Shown in pieces: positions 7,817-15,892 of a stretch of DNA of 64,000 bases. The DNA lies in assembly GCA_965276755.1 (NCBI GenBank), contig OZ255625.1:1798001-1862000 (forward strand). The letters are read 5' to 3'. Positions within the stretch are counted from its first letter, which is position 1, and every line of letters starts with the position of its first letter. Source of the DNA: CAJCIS01 sp965276755 (GTDB lineage: Bacteria > Pseudomonadota > Alphaproteobacteria > Acetobacterales > Acetobacteraceae). The position numbers and the translations under genes were made by a program. The notes beneath the pieces were generated by a model. That model saw only the letters and a program-made list of their open reading frames with translations. It ran no database searches and was not told the origin of the DNA.

Positions 7817-8665
7817 TCACGCGAAGCGCTGGCGCAAAAAGAATCGCGCGGTCACACTCACAACCAGCACAAACAGCGTCATAATCAACGCGCCGGCCCA
7901 TGCTAAAGTGTGCCAGGCATCATACGGGCTCAACGCAAACTGGAAGATCACGACTGGGATGTTGGCCATCGGCTTGCTCAGATCCCAGGTCCAGTACTGG
8001 TTGTTCAGCGCCGTGAAGAGCAGCGGCGCCGTCTCGCCGCTGATGCGCGCCACGCCGAGCAGAAGACCTGTGACGATGCCCGTGCGCGCCGCCGGATAGA
8101 TCACGGCTGCGATGACGCGCCATTGCGGCGCACCCAGGGCCAGGGCTGCCTCCCGCAGGGTGATCGGCACGAGGCGCATGGTCTCATCCGTCGTGCGCAC
8201 GACCACGGGCAGCAGGATGAAGGCGAGTGCCAACGCGCCTGCCCAGCCCGAGAAATGCCCGCTCGTGCGCACCACCAGTTCGTAGACAAACAGGCCGATG
8301 ACGATGGAGGGTGCGGAGAGCAGGATGTCATTGACGAAGCGGATGGCTTCGGCAATCGGGCGCAACTTGCCGAACTCTGCGAGCCAGGTGCCGGCGAGAA
8401 TGCCGACCGGGGCGCCGCCTAGCACGGCAATGGCAATCATGATGAAGCTGCCGAAAATGGCGTTCAGCAGACCGCCCTCCGACCCCGGGGCCGGCGTCAT
8501 TTCCGTCAGCAGCTTGGGGCTGAGCGCTGCAAAGCCGTTGGCAATCGTGGTGAACAAAATCCATACCAGCCAGAACAGGCCGAAGGCCGTCGCCAGAGTG
8601 GCCATCGAAAGCGCGGTGACGTTGACGATTTTGCGCCGCAGGCCGCGGCGACGAGGGATTGCCAT
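7817..8665 (-). CDS. pstA: Phosphate ABC transporter permease PstA
   Basis: Inner-membrane permease of the high-affinity phosphate transporter, 282 residues from ATG 8665 (MAIPRRRGLRRK), which is 1 nt after the pstC stop. Six hydrophobic segments are visible, and the ABC-permease EAA loop reads ITLREAALALGAPQWRVI. A longer upstream frame would lie inside pstC and is rejected. No pstB (ATPase) or phoU follows; a family 2 repeat and secY come next. Confidence 0.95.
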   Translation of the reverse strand: MAIPRRRGLRRKIVNVTALSMATLATAFGLFWLVWILFTTIANGFAALSPKLLTEMTPAPGSEGGLLNAIFGSFIMIAIAVLGGAPVGILAGTWLAEFGKLRPIAEAIRFVNDILLSAPSIVIGLFVYELVVRTSGHFSGWAGALALAFILLPVVVRTTDETMRLVPITLREAALALGAPQWRVIAAVIYPAARTGIVTGLLLGVARISGETAPLLFTALNNQYWTWDLSKPMANIPVVIFQFALSPYDAWHTLAWAGALIMTLFVLVVSVTARFFLRQRFA

Positions 8666-8666
8666 C

Positions 8667-9641
8667 TCAGCGCGCCGCCTGCCGGCCGAGCCGCAGCAAC
8701 ATGATTTTGGCTGAGGCGAGCACGATAAAGGTGACGACGAAGAGCAGGAAGCCAAGCGCGATCAGGGAGGAGAGATAAATTTCCGAATCCGCCTCGGTGA
8801 ACTCGTTGGCAATGGCGGCGGCAATGGAGTTGCCTGGCTTGAGCAGGGACGTGCTGAAATCATGCGCGTTGCCGAGAACGAAGGTAACAGCCATCGTCTC
8901 GCCCAGCGCGCGCCCCAGGCCGAGGAAAATGCCGCCCACGACCGCGGTGCGGGTGTAGGGCACGACGACGCCACGGATGACCTCCCATTTCGTGGCACCC
9001 AGGCCGAAGGCGGCCTCGCGCAGAGCGGTTGGAACCAGTGCGAAGACGTCCCGCATCACCGAGGAGATGAAGGGGATCACCATGACGCCCAGGATGATGC
9101 CCGCCGTCAGCATGCCGATGCCCAAAGGTGGGCCGCTGAACAGGAAGCCCAGGCCGGGCACCTGGCCCAGCGTGTCGTTGATCCAGGGTTCGATGTCATC
9201 GGACATGAAGGGCACGAACACGAAGAGGCCCCACATGCCGTAGATGATGCTGGGGATGCCAGCGAGCAGTTCGACCGCGGAGGCGATTGGTGTTCGCATC
9301 CAGGCGGGGGCGACTTCGTTGAGGAAAATGGCGACGCCGAAGCTGACCGGCACCGCAATGATCATGGCAATCGCGGAGGTGACCAGCGTGCCGTAGATCG
9401 GCACGAAGGCGCCGAAATCCTTTTGCACAGGATCCCAGGCGGAACGGTAGATGAAGCCCAGGCCGAATTTTTCAAATGCGGGCAGGCCGCCCCAGAGCAT
9501 CGATAGCGCAACGCCGCCCAGGCTGATGAGCACCAGGCCGGCGGCACTTGCAGCCAGGGTGCGAAATGCGCGATCGCCCGCGGATCGGCCGCGCCTGCGC
9601 GCGGGTGCCTTATTGGCTAGGGCGGCAATCGCGGTCGACAT
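8667..9641 (-). CDS. pstC: Phosphate ABC transporter permease PstC
   Basis: Partner permease to PstA, 324 residues. N-terminal cytoplasmic basic segment (ARRRGRSAGDR), then six hydrophobic helices; the EAA loop reads TALREAAFGLGATKWEVI. GIPSIIYGMWGLFVFVPF is a PstC hallmark. It lies 3 nt after pstS and 1 nt before pstA, so it is a tight operon with probable translational coupling. Confidence 0.96.
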   Translation of the reverse strand: MSTAIAALANKAPARRRGRSAGDRAFRTLAASAAGLVLISLGGVALSMLWGGLPAFEKFGLGFIYRSAWDPVQKDFGAFVPIYGTLVTSAIAMIIAVPVSFGVAIFLNEVAPAWMRTPIASAVELLAGIPSIIYGMWGLFVFVPFMSDDIEPWINDTLGQVPGLGFLFSGPPLGIGMLTAGIILGVMVIPFISSVMRDVFALVPTALREAAFGLGATKWEVIRGVVVPYTRTAVVGGIFLGLGRALGETMAVTFVLGNAHDFSTSLLKPGNSIAAAIANEFTEADSEIYLSSLIALGFLLFVVTFIVLASAKIMLLRLGRQAAR

Positions 9642-9644
9642 CGG

Positions 9645-10661
9645 CTACTGGATTTGCGAAGTCCAGTAGCCCTCGATCTGCTTGACCAGAGCAGTGGGCA
9701 GCGGCACGTAATTGAGCGCCTCGGCTTCCGGCTGGCCGTGCTCGAAGGACCATTTGAAGAAATCCAGGGCCGCCTTGGATTGCGCTGCGTCCTTGGGTTT
9801 CTTGTACATCAGGATGAACGTGGTCGCGGTGACCGGATAGGCCTGTGCGCCGGGCGCGTCCGTCATGACCAGGAAGAAATCCTTGGCATGCACCCAATCC
9901 GCGCTGGCGGCGGCGGCCTGGAAGCTTGCGGTGTTCGGCGCGACATAGGCGCCGGCTTTGTTCTGGATCAGGCCGTAGGTCATTTTGTTCTGCAGGACGT
10001 AGGCGTATTCGACGTAGCCCAGCGCGCCCTTGATGCGATCGACGTAGGCCGCAACGCCTTCGTTGCCTTTGCCGCCTACGCCGGTGGGCCAGGAGACTGA
10101 GGTGCCCTCGCCGACCTTGGCTTTCCAATCCGGGCTGACCTTGCTGAGGTAATTCACCCAGTTGAAGGTCGTGCCCGAGCCGTCCGAGCGGTGCACGATG
10201 GTGATGTCGAGATTGGGCAGCGCCACACCGGGATTGGCTGCCGTAATGACCGGGTCGTTCCACTTTTTGATTTTGCCGAGGAACATGTCGGCGACCATGG
10301 CGCCGGTGAATTTGAGCCGGCCGGGTGCCACGCCCTTGAGGTTGACCACGGGCACGATGCCGCCCACGACGCTGGGGAATTGTGCCAGGCCGCCGGCGGC
10401 GAGCGTAGGCGGATCGAGCGGCTTGTCGGTAGCGCCGAACGTTACCGTCGCTGCCTTGATCTGCGCAATGCCGCCACCCGAGCCGATGGATTGGTAATTG
10501 ATGTGCACGCCGGTTTTCTTGCTGTAGGTGTCGGACCATTTGGCGAGCACGGGATAGACGAACGTCGAGCCGGCGCCGGTAATTTCCTGGGCGGCCGCGG
10601 AATATGCCGGGATGGCTGAGGCGAGGAGTGACGCTGCCAGTGTGATTGCCGTGATCCGCAA
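9645..10661 (-). CDS. pstS: Periplasmic phosphate-binding protein PstS, TTG start
   Basis: Binds phosphate in the periplasm and delivers it to PstCA. A signal peptide is evident (MRITAITLAASLLASAIP...), followed by the family signature ITGAGSTFVYPVLAKWSDTY and phosphate-binding loops SGGGIAQIKA and HRSDGSGTTFNW. No ATG is suitably placed. The TTG at 10661 has a GGAGA ribosome site 8 nt upstream and puts the signal peptide at the N-terminus; a TTG at 10706 would add 15 unlikely residues. A Pho box lies about 60 bp upstream. It is first gene of pstSCA. Confidence 0.95.
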   Translation of the reverse strand: MRITAITLAASLLASAIPAYSAAAQEITGAGSTFVYPVLAKWSDTYSKKTGVHINYQSIGSGGGIAQIKAATVTFGATDKPLDPPTLAAGGLAQFPSVVGGIVPVVNLKGVAPGRLKFTGAMVADMFLGKIKKWNDPVITAANPGVALPNLDITIVHRSDGSGTTFNWVNYLSKVSPDWKAKVGEGTSVSWPTGVGGKGNEGVAAYVDRIKGALGYVEYAYVLQNKMTYGLIQNKAGAYVAPNTASFQAAAASADWVHAKDFFLVMTDAPGAQAYPVTATTFILMYKKPKDAAQSKAALDFFKWSFEHGQPEAEALNYVPLPTALVKQIEGYWTSQIQ

Positions 10662-10720
10662 CGGGGATTCTCCATCGGTGATTGGGACCGCGCCTACCGC
10701 GCGCAACCTATGTGCGGTTG

Positions 10721-10738
10721 GAGACAGGACGATGACAG
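10721..10738 (-). promoter_or_regulatory. Pho box (PhoB binding site) for pstSCA
   Basis: On the minus strand the sequence reads CTGTCATCGTCCTGTCTC, two CTGTC half-sites 11 bp apart, matching the PhoB consensus direct repeat. It lies about 60 bp before the pstS start. It implies induction of pstSCA by phosphate limitation, independent of the ribosomal operon in which the module sits. Confidence 0.75.
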
Positions 10739-10783
10739 GTTTGTTAAGGTTTTATGACGGCGGACGCAGTTCGGGTAGAGAAG

Positions 10784-10894
10784 AGCTGGGGGAGATGTGC
10801 CATCCCCCCCAGACCCCCCGTCATTATTTAAGCCGAAGCCTGATAAATGACGGGGGGTCTGGGGGGGGGGGGATGGCACATCTCCCCCAGCCTT
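10784..10894. repeat. Family 1 palindromic repeat, copy 2, with long G tract
   Basis: Full two-armed copy between rplO and pstS. The right arm contains an uninterrupted run of 12 G (10861-10872), longer than in other copies (6-8), suggesting slippage. It marks the second border of the pst insertion. Confidence 0.92.
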
Positions 10895-10913
10895 TTCTCC
10901 AACTTAGCTTGGC

Positions 10914-11393
10914 CTACGCTTCGGCTTGAGTCTTCGCGGCAACGGTGGTTGTCACTGACCCGCCCGCACTTTCAACAGCGGCGATGGCAGACGCCGACGC
11001 GCCGGATACGGTGATCTGCACCGCGCGCGTGATTTCCCCATTGGCAAGCAGGCGCACGCCCGCAACCTTGCCGCCGCGCACCAGGCCTGCGGCGCGCAGG
11101 CCGTCCTCCGTGACAGGCGAGACGAGTTTGCCGGCGCCGATGGCCGCATCCACGGCGCCGATATTCACGGCGGCGTAATGCTTGCGGAAGATATTGTTGA
11201 AGCCGCGCTTTGGCAGACGGCGATAGATCGGAAGCTGACCGCCCTCGAACCCGTTCAGCGCCACGCCTTCGCGCGCCTTCTGGCCCTTGACGCCCTTGCC
11301 GGACGTCTTGCCCTTGCCCGAACCAATGCCGCGGCCGAGGCGCTTGGATTTCAGGCGCGAGCCGGGATTGTCGCGCAGATCATTGAGCTTCAT
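10914..11393 (-). CDS. rplO: 50S ribosomal protein L15
   Basis: 159 residues. Signature N-terminus MKLNDLRDNPGSRLKSKRLG and the glycine/lysine-rich GIGSGKGKTSGKGVKGQKAR, then GFEGGQLPIYRRLPKRGF. The start overlaps the rpmD stop by 4 nt. It is the last gene of the contiguous S10-spc block before the pst insertion; its Ala/Thr-rich C-terminus ends just before a family 1 repeat. Confidence 0.97.
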   Translation of the reverse strand: MKLNDLRDNPGSRLKSKRLGRGIGSGKGKTSGKGVKGQKAREGVALNGFEGGQLPIYRRLPKRGFNNIFRKHYAAVNIGAVDAAIGAGKLVSPVTEDGLRAAGLVRGGKVAGVRLLANGEITRAVQITVSGASASAIAAVESAGGSVTTTVAAKTQAEA

Positions 11394-11596
11394 GGTTTGG
11401 CGCTTTCTTCAACGCGCAGCAAATGGGCCACACGACGGATCATGCCGCGCACGCTGGGCGTATCTTCCAGCGTGGAGCGGCGATGCATCTTGTTCAGGCC
11501 GAGACCGATCAGCGTTTCACGCTGGCCGGGCTTGCGGCCGATCGGCGAGCCGGTCTGCACGATCGTCACCGTGGATTTGCTGGTTGTGTCAGACAT
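11390..11596 (-). CDS. rpmD: 50S ribosomal protein L30
   Basis: 68 residues, start ATG 11596 (MSDTTSKSTVTIVQTGSPIG). Family features are QTGSPIGRKPGQRETLIGLGLNK and a short C-terminal helix RGMIRRVAHLLRVE. A longer open frame to 11779 is a shadow of rpsE and was discarded. It overlaps rpsE by 8 nt and rplO by 4 nt. Confidence 0.96.
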   Translation of the reverse strand: MSDTTSKSTVTIVQTGSPIGRKPGQRETLIGLGLNKMHRRSTLEDTPSVRGMIRRVAHLLRVEESAKP

Positions 11597-12203
11597 CGGC
11601 CGTCTCCGCGGCCGCGGCGGGGCCGGGGCGGGCGCCAAGAATGTCGGTGACCTTCTTGCCGCGGCGATTGGCCACCGAGCGCGGGCTGGCCGCACTGGAA
11701 AGCGCGGCGAAGGTCGCCTTGACCATGTTGTGCGAATTGCGGCTGCCGAGCGATTTGGCAACGACGTCGTGTATGCCAAGGCTTTCGAAAACGGCGCGCA
11801 TCGGTCCGCCGGCGATGATGCCCGTGCCCGCGGGGGCGGCGCGCACGATCACCTTGCCCGCGCCGAAATGGCCGTAGCTGTCGTGATGCAGCGTGCGGCC
11901 TTCCTTCATGGGAATGCGAATCATGGTCTTCTTGGCGCGCTCTGTCGCTTTGCGAATGGCTTCGGGCACTTCGCGCGCCTTGCCGGCACCGTAGCCGACG
12001 CGGCCTTTTTGGTCACCAACGATGACAAGTGCGGCAAAGGCAAAGCGCCGGCCGCCTTTGACCACTTTGGCGACGCGATTGATCGTGACGAGCTTGTCGA
12101 TCAGTTCGTCGCCACCATCGCGGTCACGGTTGGAGTGGTCGCGATCACCGCCGCGGCCACGGCGCTCGCCGCCGCCGCCACCTTCACGAGGTTGATGTGC
12201 CAT
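11589..12203 (-). CDS. rpsE: 30S ribosomal protein S5
   Basis: 204 residues. An Arg/Gly-rich N-terminal extension (GGGGERRGRGGDRDH) precedes the double-stranded-RNA-binding fold beginning at ELIDKLVTINRVAKVVKGGR; GRVGYGAGKAREVPEAIRKA and GGPMRAVFESLGIHDVVAKS are classic S5 motifs. The N-terminal extension is longer than in E. coli, as in other alphaproteobacteria. It is 13 nt downstream of rplR. Confidence 0.97.
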   Translation of the reverse strand: MAHQPREGGGGGERRGRGGDRDHSNRDRDGGDELIDKLVTINRVAKVVKGGRRFAFAALVIVGDQKGRVGYGAGKAREVPEAIRKATERAKKTMIRIPMKEGRTLHHDSYGHFGAGKVIVRAAPAGTGIIAGGPMRAVFESLGIHDVVAKSLGSRNSHNMVKATFAALSSAASPRSVANRRGKKVTDILGARPGPAAAAETADV

Positions 12204-12216
12204 GCTGCGATGATCC

Positions 12217-12579
12217 TTAGAAGGACAATCCGCCCTCGCGGGCGGCGTCAGCCAGCGCTTTCACGCGGCCATGATAGATATAGGCGCCCCGGTCGAAGAC
12301 GACCTGCGTGACGCCGGCGGCAATGGCGCGTTCGGCGACCAGCTTGCCGACTGCGGTTGCGGCGGCGCGATCGGCCCCCGTGCGCAGATCGGTCTTGAGC
12401 GTGGCGTCGATCGAGGAGGCTGCGGCCAGCGTGCGGCCGGCGGCGTCATCGATGATTTGCGCGTAGATGTGCTTGCCGCTGCGAAAGACCGACAGACGCG
12501 GACGGCCGGCGGATTTTTGACGCAACTGGTAGCGCAGGCGCGCGCGACGGCGAGCGCGAAGATCTTGAGAGCCGCTCAT
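12217..12579 (-). CDS. rplR: 50S ribosomal protein L18
   Basis: 120 residues. RLRYQLRQKSAGRPRLSVFRSGKHIYAQIIDD is the L18 core; the C-terminus ends FDRGAYIYHGRVKALADAAREGGLSF. Binds 5S rRNA with L5. Its start overlaps the rplF stop by 4 nt. Confidence 0.97.
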   Translation of the reverse strand: MSGSQDLRARRRARLRYQLRQKSAGRPRLSVFRSGKHIYAQIIDDAAGRTLAAASSIDATLKTDLRTGADRAAATAVGKLVAERAIAAGVTQVVFDRGAYIYHGRVKALADAAREGGLSF

Positions 12580-13109
12580 TTCTTCTTGCCTTCCTTGCGC
12601 CGAATGATTTCGTTGTCGTAGCGCACGCCCTTGCCCTTGTAGGGCTCGGGCGGACGCCAGGCGCGAATTTCTGCGGCCACCTGGCCAACCAGACGCTTGT
12701 CCATGCCAGCGACTGCAATCGCGGTCGGGCGCGGCGTGGTGATAGTGATGCCTGGCGGCACGGGATAGACCACGTCATGCGAAAAGCCGAGATTGATGAC
12801 CAGGTTGCCGCCGGTGACCGCGGCGCGATAGCCGGTTCCGGTGATTTCCATGGTCTTGGTGTAGCCGGTCGATACGCCGTGCAGCAGGTTGGCGATGTTG
12901 GCACGCGTGGTGCCCCACATCACCCGGGCCTGCGGCGCCGTGCCCCTGGGCGCGACCTTTACCTGGTTGCCCTCGACGGTGGTTTGCACGTGTTCGGTCA
13001 GCGTCATCTTCAGCTCGCCGAGCTTGCCGCGGGCGCTGAGGATGTTTTCGTTGATTGCAACCTGAACGCCGGCGGGAATTTCGACGGGGTATTTGCCTAC
13101 GCGGGACAT
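12576..13109 (-). CDS. rplF: 50S ribosomal protein L6
   Basis: 177 residues from ATG 13109 (MSRVGKYPVEIPAGV). Two L6 repeats are visible, with GTGYRAAVTGGNLVINLGFSH and a C-terminal RPPEPYKGKGVRYDNEIIRRKEGKKK. The longer frame to 13181 extends through the end of rpsH and is not supported. Spc operon order S8-L6-L18 is normal. Confidence 0.97.
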   Translation of the reverse strand: MSRVGKYPVEIPAGVQVAINENILSARGKLGELKMTLTEHVQTTVEGNQVKVAPRGTAPQARVMWGTTRANIANLLHGVSTGYTKTMEITGTGYRAAVTGGNLVINLGFSHDVVYPVPPGITITTPRPTAIAVAGMDKRLVGQVAAEIRAWRPPEPYKGKGVRYDNEIIRRKEGKKK

Positions 13110-13122
13110 GTCTGCGTTCCCC

Positions 13123-13521
13123 TCAGAACACGCGGCAGAGCACTTCGCCGCCGACATTGGCAGCGCGTGCTTCGGCGTCACTCAGGACACCACGCGGGGT
13201 TGACAGGATGGAGACGCCGAGGCCTGCGTAAACGCGAGGCAGGGCCTGGATCTTTGAATAGACGCGCCGCCCGGGCTTTGAGACGCGGTGGATTTCTTTG
13301 ATCACCGGCTCGCCTTCTGTGTATTTCAGCTCGATGCGCAATTGCGCGACACCGGGGCGCAATTCCTCTGCGCTATAACCGCGGATATAGCCTTCGCGCT
13401 TGAGCACTTCGAGCACGTTGGCGCGCAGTTTCGACGCGGGCGATGTGCAGGAGCTGTGGCGGGCACCCTGCGCGTTGCGAATGCGGGTGAGCAGGTCACC
13501 CAGCGGATCTGACATGGACAT
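13123..13521 (-). CDS. rpsH: 30S ribosomal protein S8
   Basis: 132 residues: MSDPLGDLLTRIRNAQ at the N-terminus and the S8 signature STPRGVLSDAEARAANVGGEVLC at the C-terminus. Binds the 16S central domain and, in many bacteria, represses its own operon mRNA. A second Met two codons in (after MS) is an equally good start. Confidence 0.97.
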   Translation of the reverse strand: MSMSDPLGDLLTRIRNAQGARHSSCTSPASKLRANVLEVLKREGYIRGYSAEELRPGVAQLRIELKYTEGEPVIKEIHRVSKPGRRVYSKIQALPRVYAGLGVSILSTPRGVLSDAEARAANVGGEVLCRVF

Positions 13522-13533
13522 GGCCGCGCGCTC

Positions 13534-13839
13534 CTACCAGCTCGCCTTGACCATGCCGGGGATTTGTCCCGAGCTGGCCAGGTCACGCAGTGCTATGCGG
13601 CTGAGCTTGAATTTGCGGTAATTCGCACGCGGGCGGCCCGAGAGCATGCACAGCAGGCGCGTGCGCGTGCGGCTGCCGTTGCGCGGCATTTGTGCGAGCT
13701 TGAGAGAGGCCTCGAAGCGCTCCTCGACAGGCACGGTGCGGTCCATCACCGTTTCTTTCAGACGCGTGCGCTTTGCCAGGTCGCGCTTGGCCATCGCTTC
13801 GCGCTTGGCGTTGCGGTTGACCGATGATTTCTTGGCCAT
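13534..13839 (-). CDS. rpsN: 30S ribosomal protein S14
   Basis: 101 residues, the zinc-free long form: MAKKSSVNRNAKREAMAKRD, no CxxC pairs, and the S14 motif RNGSRTRTRLLCMLSGRPRA near the C-terminus. Lies between rplE and rpsH as usual. Confidence 0.97.
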   Translation of the reverse strand: MAKKSSVNRNAKREAMAKRDLAKRTRLKETVMDRTVPVEERFEASLKLAQMPRNGSRTRTRLLCMLSGRPRANYRKFKLSRIALRDLASSGQIPGMVKASW

Positions 13840-13908
13840 CGATGTTTTCTTCCTCAGGAACCTGCTGCCTTGCGGCAGGGGTTTTCCAATGTGGTCCTGT
13901 TACGGGCG

Positions 13909-14472
13909 TTAGGCTGTAAACGGAATGTCGAAGGCTTTGAGCAAGGCTTTGGCTTCGGCATCCGTCTTGGCGGAGGTGACGAAGACGATGTCCATGCCAC
14001 GCACTGCGTCCACCTTGTCGTAGGCGATTTCGGGGAAGACGATCTGTTCCTTCAGGCCCATGGCGAAGTTGCCTCGGCCGTCGAACCCCTTGCCGCCAAT
14101 GCCGCGAAAGTCGCGCACGCGCGGCAGGGCAATGGTGACCAGGCGATCGAGGAATTCGTACATCTTGGCGCGGCGCAGCGTGACCTTGGTACCAATCGGC
14201 AGGCCTTCACGGATCTTGAAGCCGGCGATGGCTTTCTTGGCCACGGTTTTCACCGGCTTCTGGCCGGCGATCAGCGTCAGGTCAGCAACAGCGGCGTCCA
14301 GCTTTTTCTGGTCGCCCGCGGCTTCGCCCACGCCCATGTTGATGACGATCTTTTCCAGACGCGGCACTTCCATGACGTTCTTGTAGCCGAACTGCTCGCG
14401 CAGGGCGGCGGCGACCGTTTCGTTGTAGCGCTGCTGCATGCGCGGCATGACGCGGGTTTGGGTTTGGCTCAT
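13909..14472 (-). CDS. rplE: 50S ribosomal protein L5
   Basis: 187 residues. Signature motifs RLEKIVINMGVGEAAGD and FRGIGGKGFDGRGNFAMGLKEQIVFPEI. Binds 5S rRNA and contacts the P-site tRNA. A gap of about 70 nt separates it from rpsN. Confidence 0.97.
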   Translation of the reverse strand: MSQTQTRVMPRMQQRYNETVAAALREQFGYKNVMEVPRLEKIVINMGVGEAAGDQKKLDAAVADLTLIAGQKPVKTVAKKAIAGFKIREGLPIGTKVTLRRAKMYEFLDRLVTIALPRVRDFRGIGGKGFDGRGNFAMGLKEQIVFPEIAYDKVDAVRGMDIVFVTSAKTDAEAKALLKAFDIPFTA

Positions 14473-14477
14473 GTTCT

Positions 14478-14798
14478 TCAGCCTTCGATCGTGTTGCCGG
14501 TCTGCCGGGCCACGCGAATTTTCGAACCGTTCTCCAGCGTCTTGAAGCTGATACGGGTCGCTTTGTCGGTCTTGGGATCGATGAGCGCGATGTTGGAGAG
14601 GTGGATTGTCGCCTCCTTCTCCAAGATGCCGCCTGGCTGGCCCATGCCTTTCGGCTTGGTGTGCAGCTTGGCGATCTTGACGCCCCGCACGACAGCGCGG
14701 TCTTCCTTTGGGATGACGCGCAGCACTTCGCCGCGCTTGCCGCGATCGCTGCCGGTCAGCACGATAACCGTATCACCCTTGCGAATGCGCGCGGCCAT
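14478..14798 (-). CDS. rplX: 50S ribosomal protein L24
   Basis: 106 residues. KOW motif region KGDTVIVLTGSDRGKRGEVLRVIPKEDRAVV at the N-terminus, then KPKGMGQPGGILEKEATIHLSNI. Assembly-initiator protein of the large subunit. The start shares one base with the rplN stop region and the stop is 5 nt before rplE. Confidence 0.97.
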   Translation of the reverse strand: MAARIRKGDTVIVLTGSDRGKRGEVLRVIPKEDRAVVRGVKIAKLHTKPKGMGQPGGILEKEATIHLSNIALIDPKTDKATRISFKTLENGSKIRVARQTGNTIEG

Positions 14799-15166
14799 TA
14801 GAGCACCTCCGGCGCGAGAGAAATGATCTTCATGAACTTCTTGCCGCGCAACTCGCGCACGACGGGGCCGAAGATGCGCGTGCCGATCGGTTCGCGCTGC
14901 TTGTTGATCAGCACGGCGGCGTTGCGATCGAAGCGGATGGCGCTGCCGTCAGGACGACGCACGGGATAGGCGGTGCGAACGATGACGGCTTGGACGACCT
15001 CCCCCTTCTTGACCTTGCCGCGAGGGATGGCTTCCTGGATGGCGACGACGATGACATCGCCCACGGAGGCAAAGCGGCGCTTGGAGCCGCCGAGCACCTT
15101 GATGCACTGCACGCGCTTGGCGCCGGAATTATCGGCGACATCAAGATTTGATTCGGTCTGGATCAT
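14798..15166 (-). CDS. rplN: 50S ribosomal protein L14
   Basis: 122 residues, MIQTESNLDVADNSGAKRV start and GTRIFGPVVRELRGKKFMKIISLAPEVL end, exactly the usual L14 length. Next to rpsQ with an 18 nt gap. Confidence 0.97.
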   Translation of the reverse strand: MIQTESNLDVADNSGAKRVQCIKVLGGSKRRFASVGDVIVVAIQEAIPRGKVKKGEVVQAVIVRTAYPVRRPDGSAIRFDRNAAVLINKQREPIGTRIFGPVVRELRGKKFMKIISLAPEVL

Positions 15167-15184
15167 GGCTGGGGTTTCCTGATC

Positions 15185-15532
15185 TTAGACGTGTGCGTCT
15201 GGCGCTTGAGAGTCGGGCGCTTGAGAAGGGGGCGCGTGCGCGGTGCCGTGCGCTTCGGCGGACGCGACCGCTTCCTGCGGCGCGGTGCCCAGCGTAGCAC
15301 CATTGCGTTCGATAACGGTCCAGGTCTTGCGCTTGGAGATCGGCGGGCATTCGATGATGCGCACGAGATCGCCTGCCTTGCAGTCATTGGCTTCATCGTG
15401 CGCCGCGTATTTCTTGGAGCGGCGGATGAATTTCTTGTAGAGCGGATGGATGACGCGGCGATCGACCAAGACGGTGACCGTCTTGTCCATCTTGTCGCTC
15501 GTCACTCGTCCGGTCAGGACGCGCCTTGGCAT
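15185..15532 (-). CDS. rpsQ: 30S ribosomal protein S17 with long C-terminal tail
   Basis: 115 residues from ATG 15532 (MPRRVLTGRVTSDKMDKTVTV). The S17 core ends near residue 80; the rest is an Ala/Pro-rich tail containing SQAPDSQAPDAHV, longer than the usual 80-90 residue protein and locally repetitive. The longer frame to 15628 would be read from a family 2 repeat and is rejected. That repeat (15564-15676) separates rpsQ from rpmC, unusual inside this operon. Confidence 0.95.
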   Translation of the reverse strand: MPRRVLTGRVTSDKMDKTVTVLVDRRVIHPLYKKFIRRSKKYAAHDEANDCKAGDLVRIIECPPISKRKTWTVIERNGATLGTAPQEAVASAEAHGTAHAPPSQAPDSQAPDAHV

Positions 15533-15563
15533 TCCCGGTGTTCCCTTACGACAAAAAGAAAGA

Positions 15564-15676
15564 AAGGCCGGGGCTCTGCCCTGGACCCGCTGGGGACAAG
15601 TCCCCAGACCCCAATTTAAAGGTTCCAAGGACTTGTCCTTGGCGGGATCCGGGGGCAGGGCCCCTGGCCTTTTTTG
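15564..15676. repeat. Family 2 palindromic repeat, copy 2, inside the S10/spc operon
   Basis: Arms AGGCCGGGGCTCTGCCCTGG and CCGGGGGCAGGGCCCCTGGC, followed by T/A-rich sequence, with nested stems (GGACAAGTCC twice). It lies between rpmC and rpsQ and could form a strong hairpin in the mRNA. Confidence 0.88.
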
Positions 15677-15688
15677 GCGAAGCCATCA

Positions 15689-15889
15689 TTAGCCCGCCGT
15701 CGCGGATTTTTCCGCCAAAATGGTTTTCACGCGTGCAATGTCCCGCCGCACAGCCTTGATTCGCCCTTGGCCCTCGTTCTGGCCTGTCGCGCGCTGGAAG
15801 CGCAGGTTGAACTGCTCGCGCCGCAGATCAAGCAGCATTGTATTGAGCTGGTCGGCAGATTTGGCGCGCACATCGGATGGCTTTGTCAT
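15689..15889 (-). CDS. rpmC: 50S ribosomal protein L29
   Basis: 66 residues, MTKPSDVRAKSADQLNTMLLDL start, two-helix L29 fold with REQFNLRFQRATGQ and VRRDIARVKTILAEK. Sits 3 nt after rplP. Confidence 0.96.
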   Translation of the reverse strand: MTKPSDVRAKSADQLNTMLLDLRREQFNLRFQRATGQNEGQGRIKAVRRDIARVKTILAEKSATAG

Positions 15890-15892
15890 CGA

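Noticed and set aside
15185..15628. Longer rpsQ start giving extra N-terminal residues
   Set aside because: The extra residues come from a family 2 repeat; S17 homologues begin at the Met at 15532.
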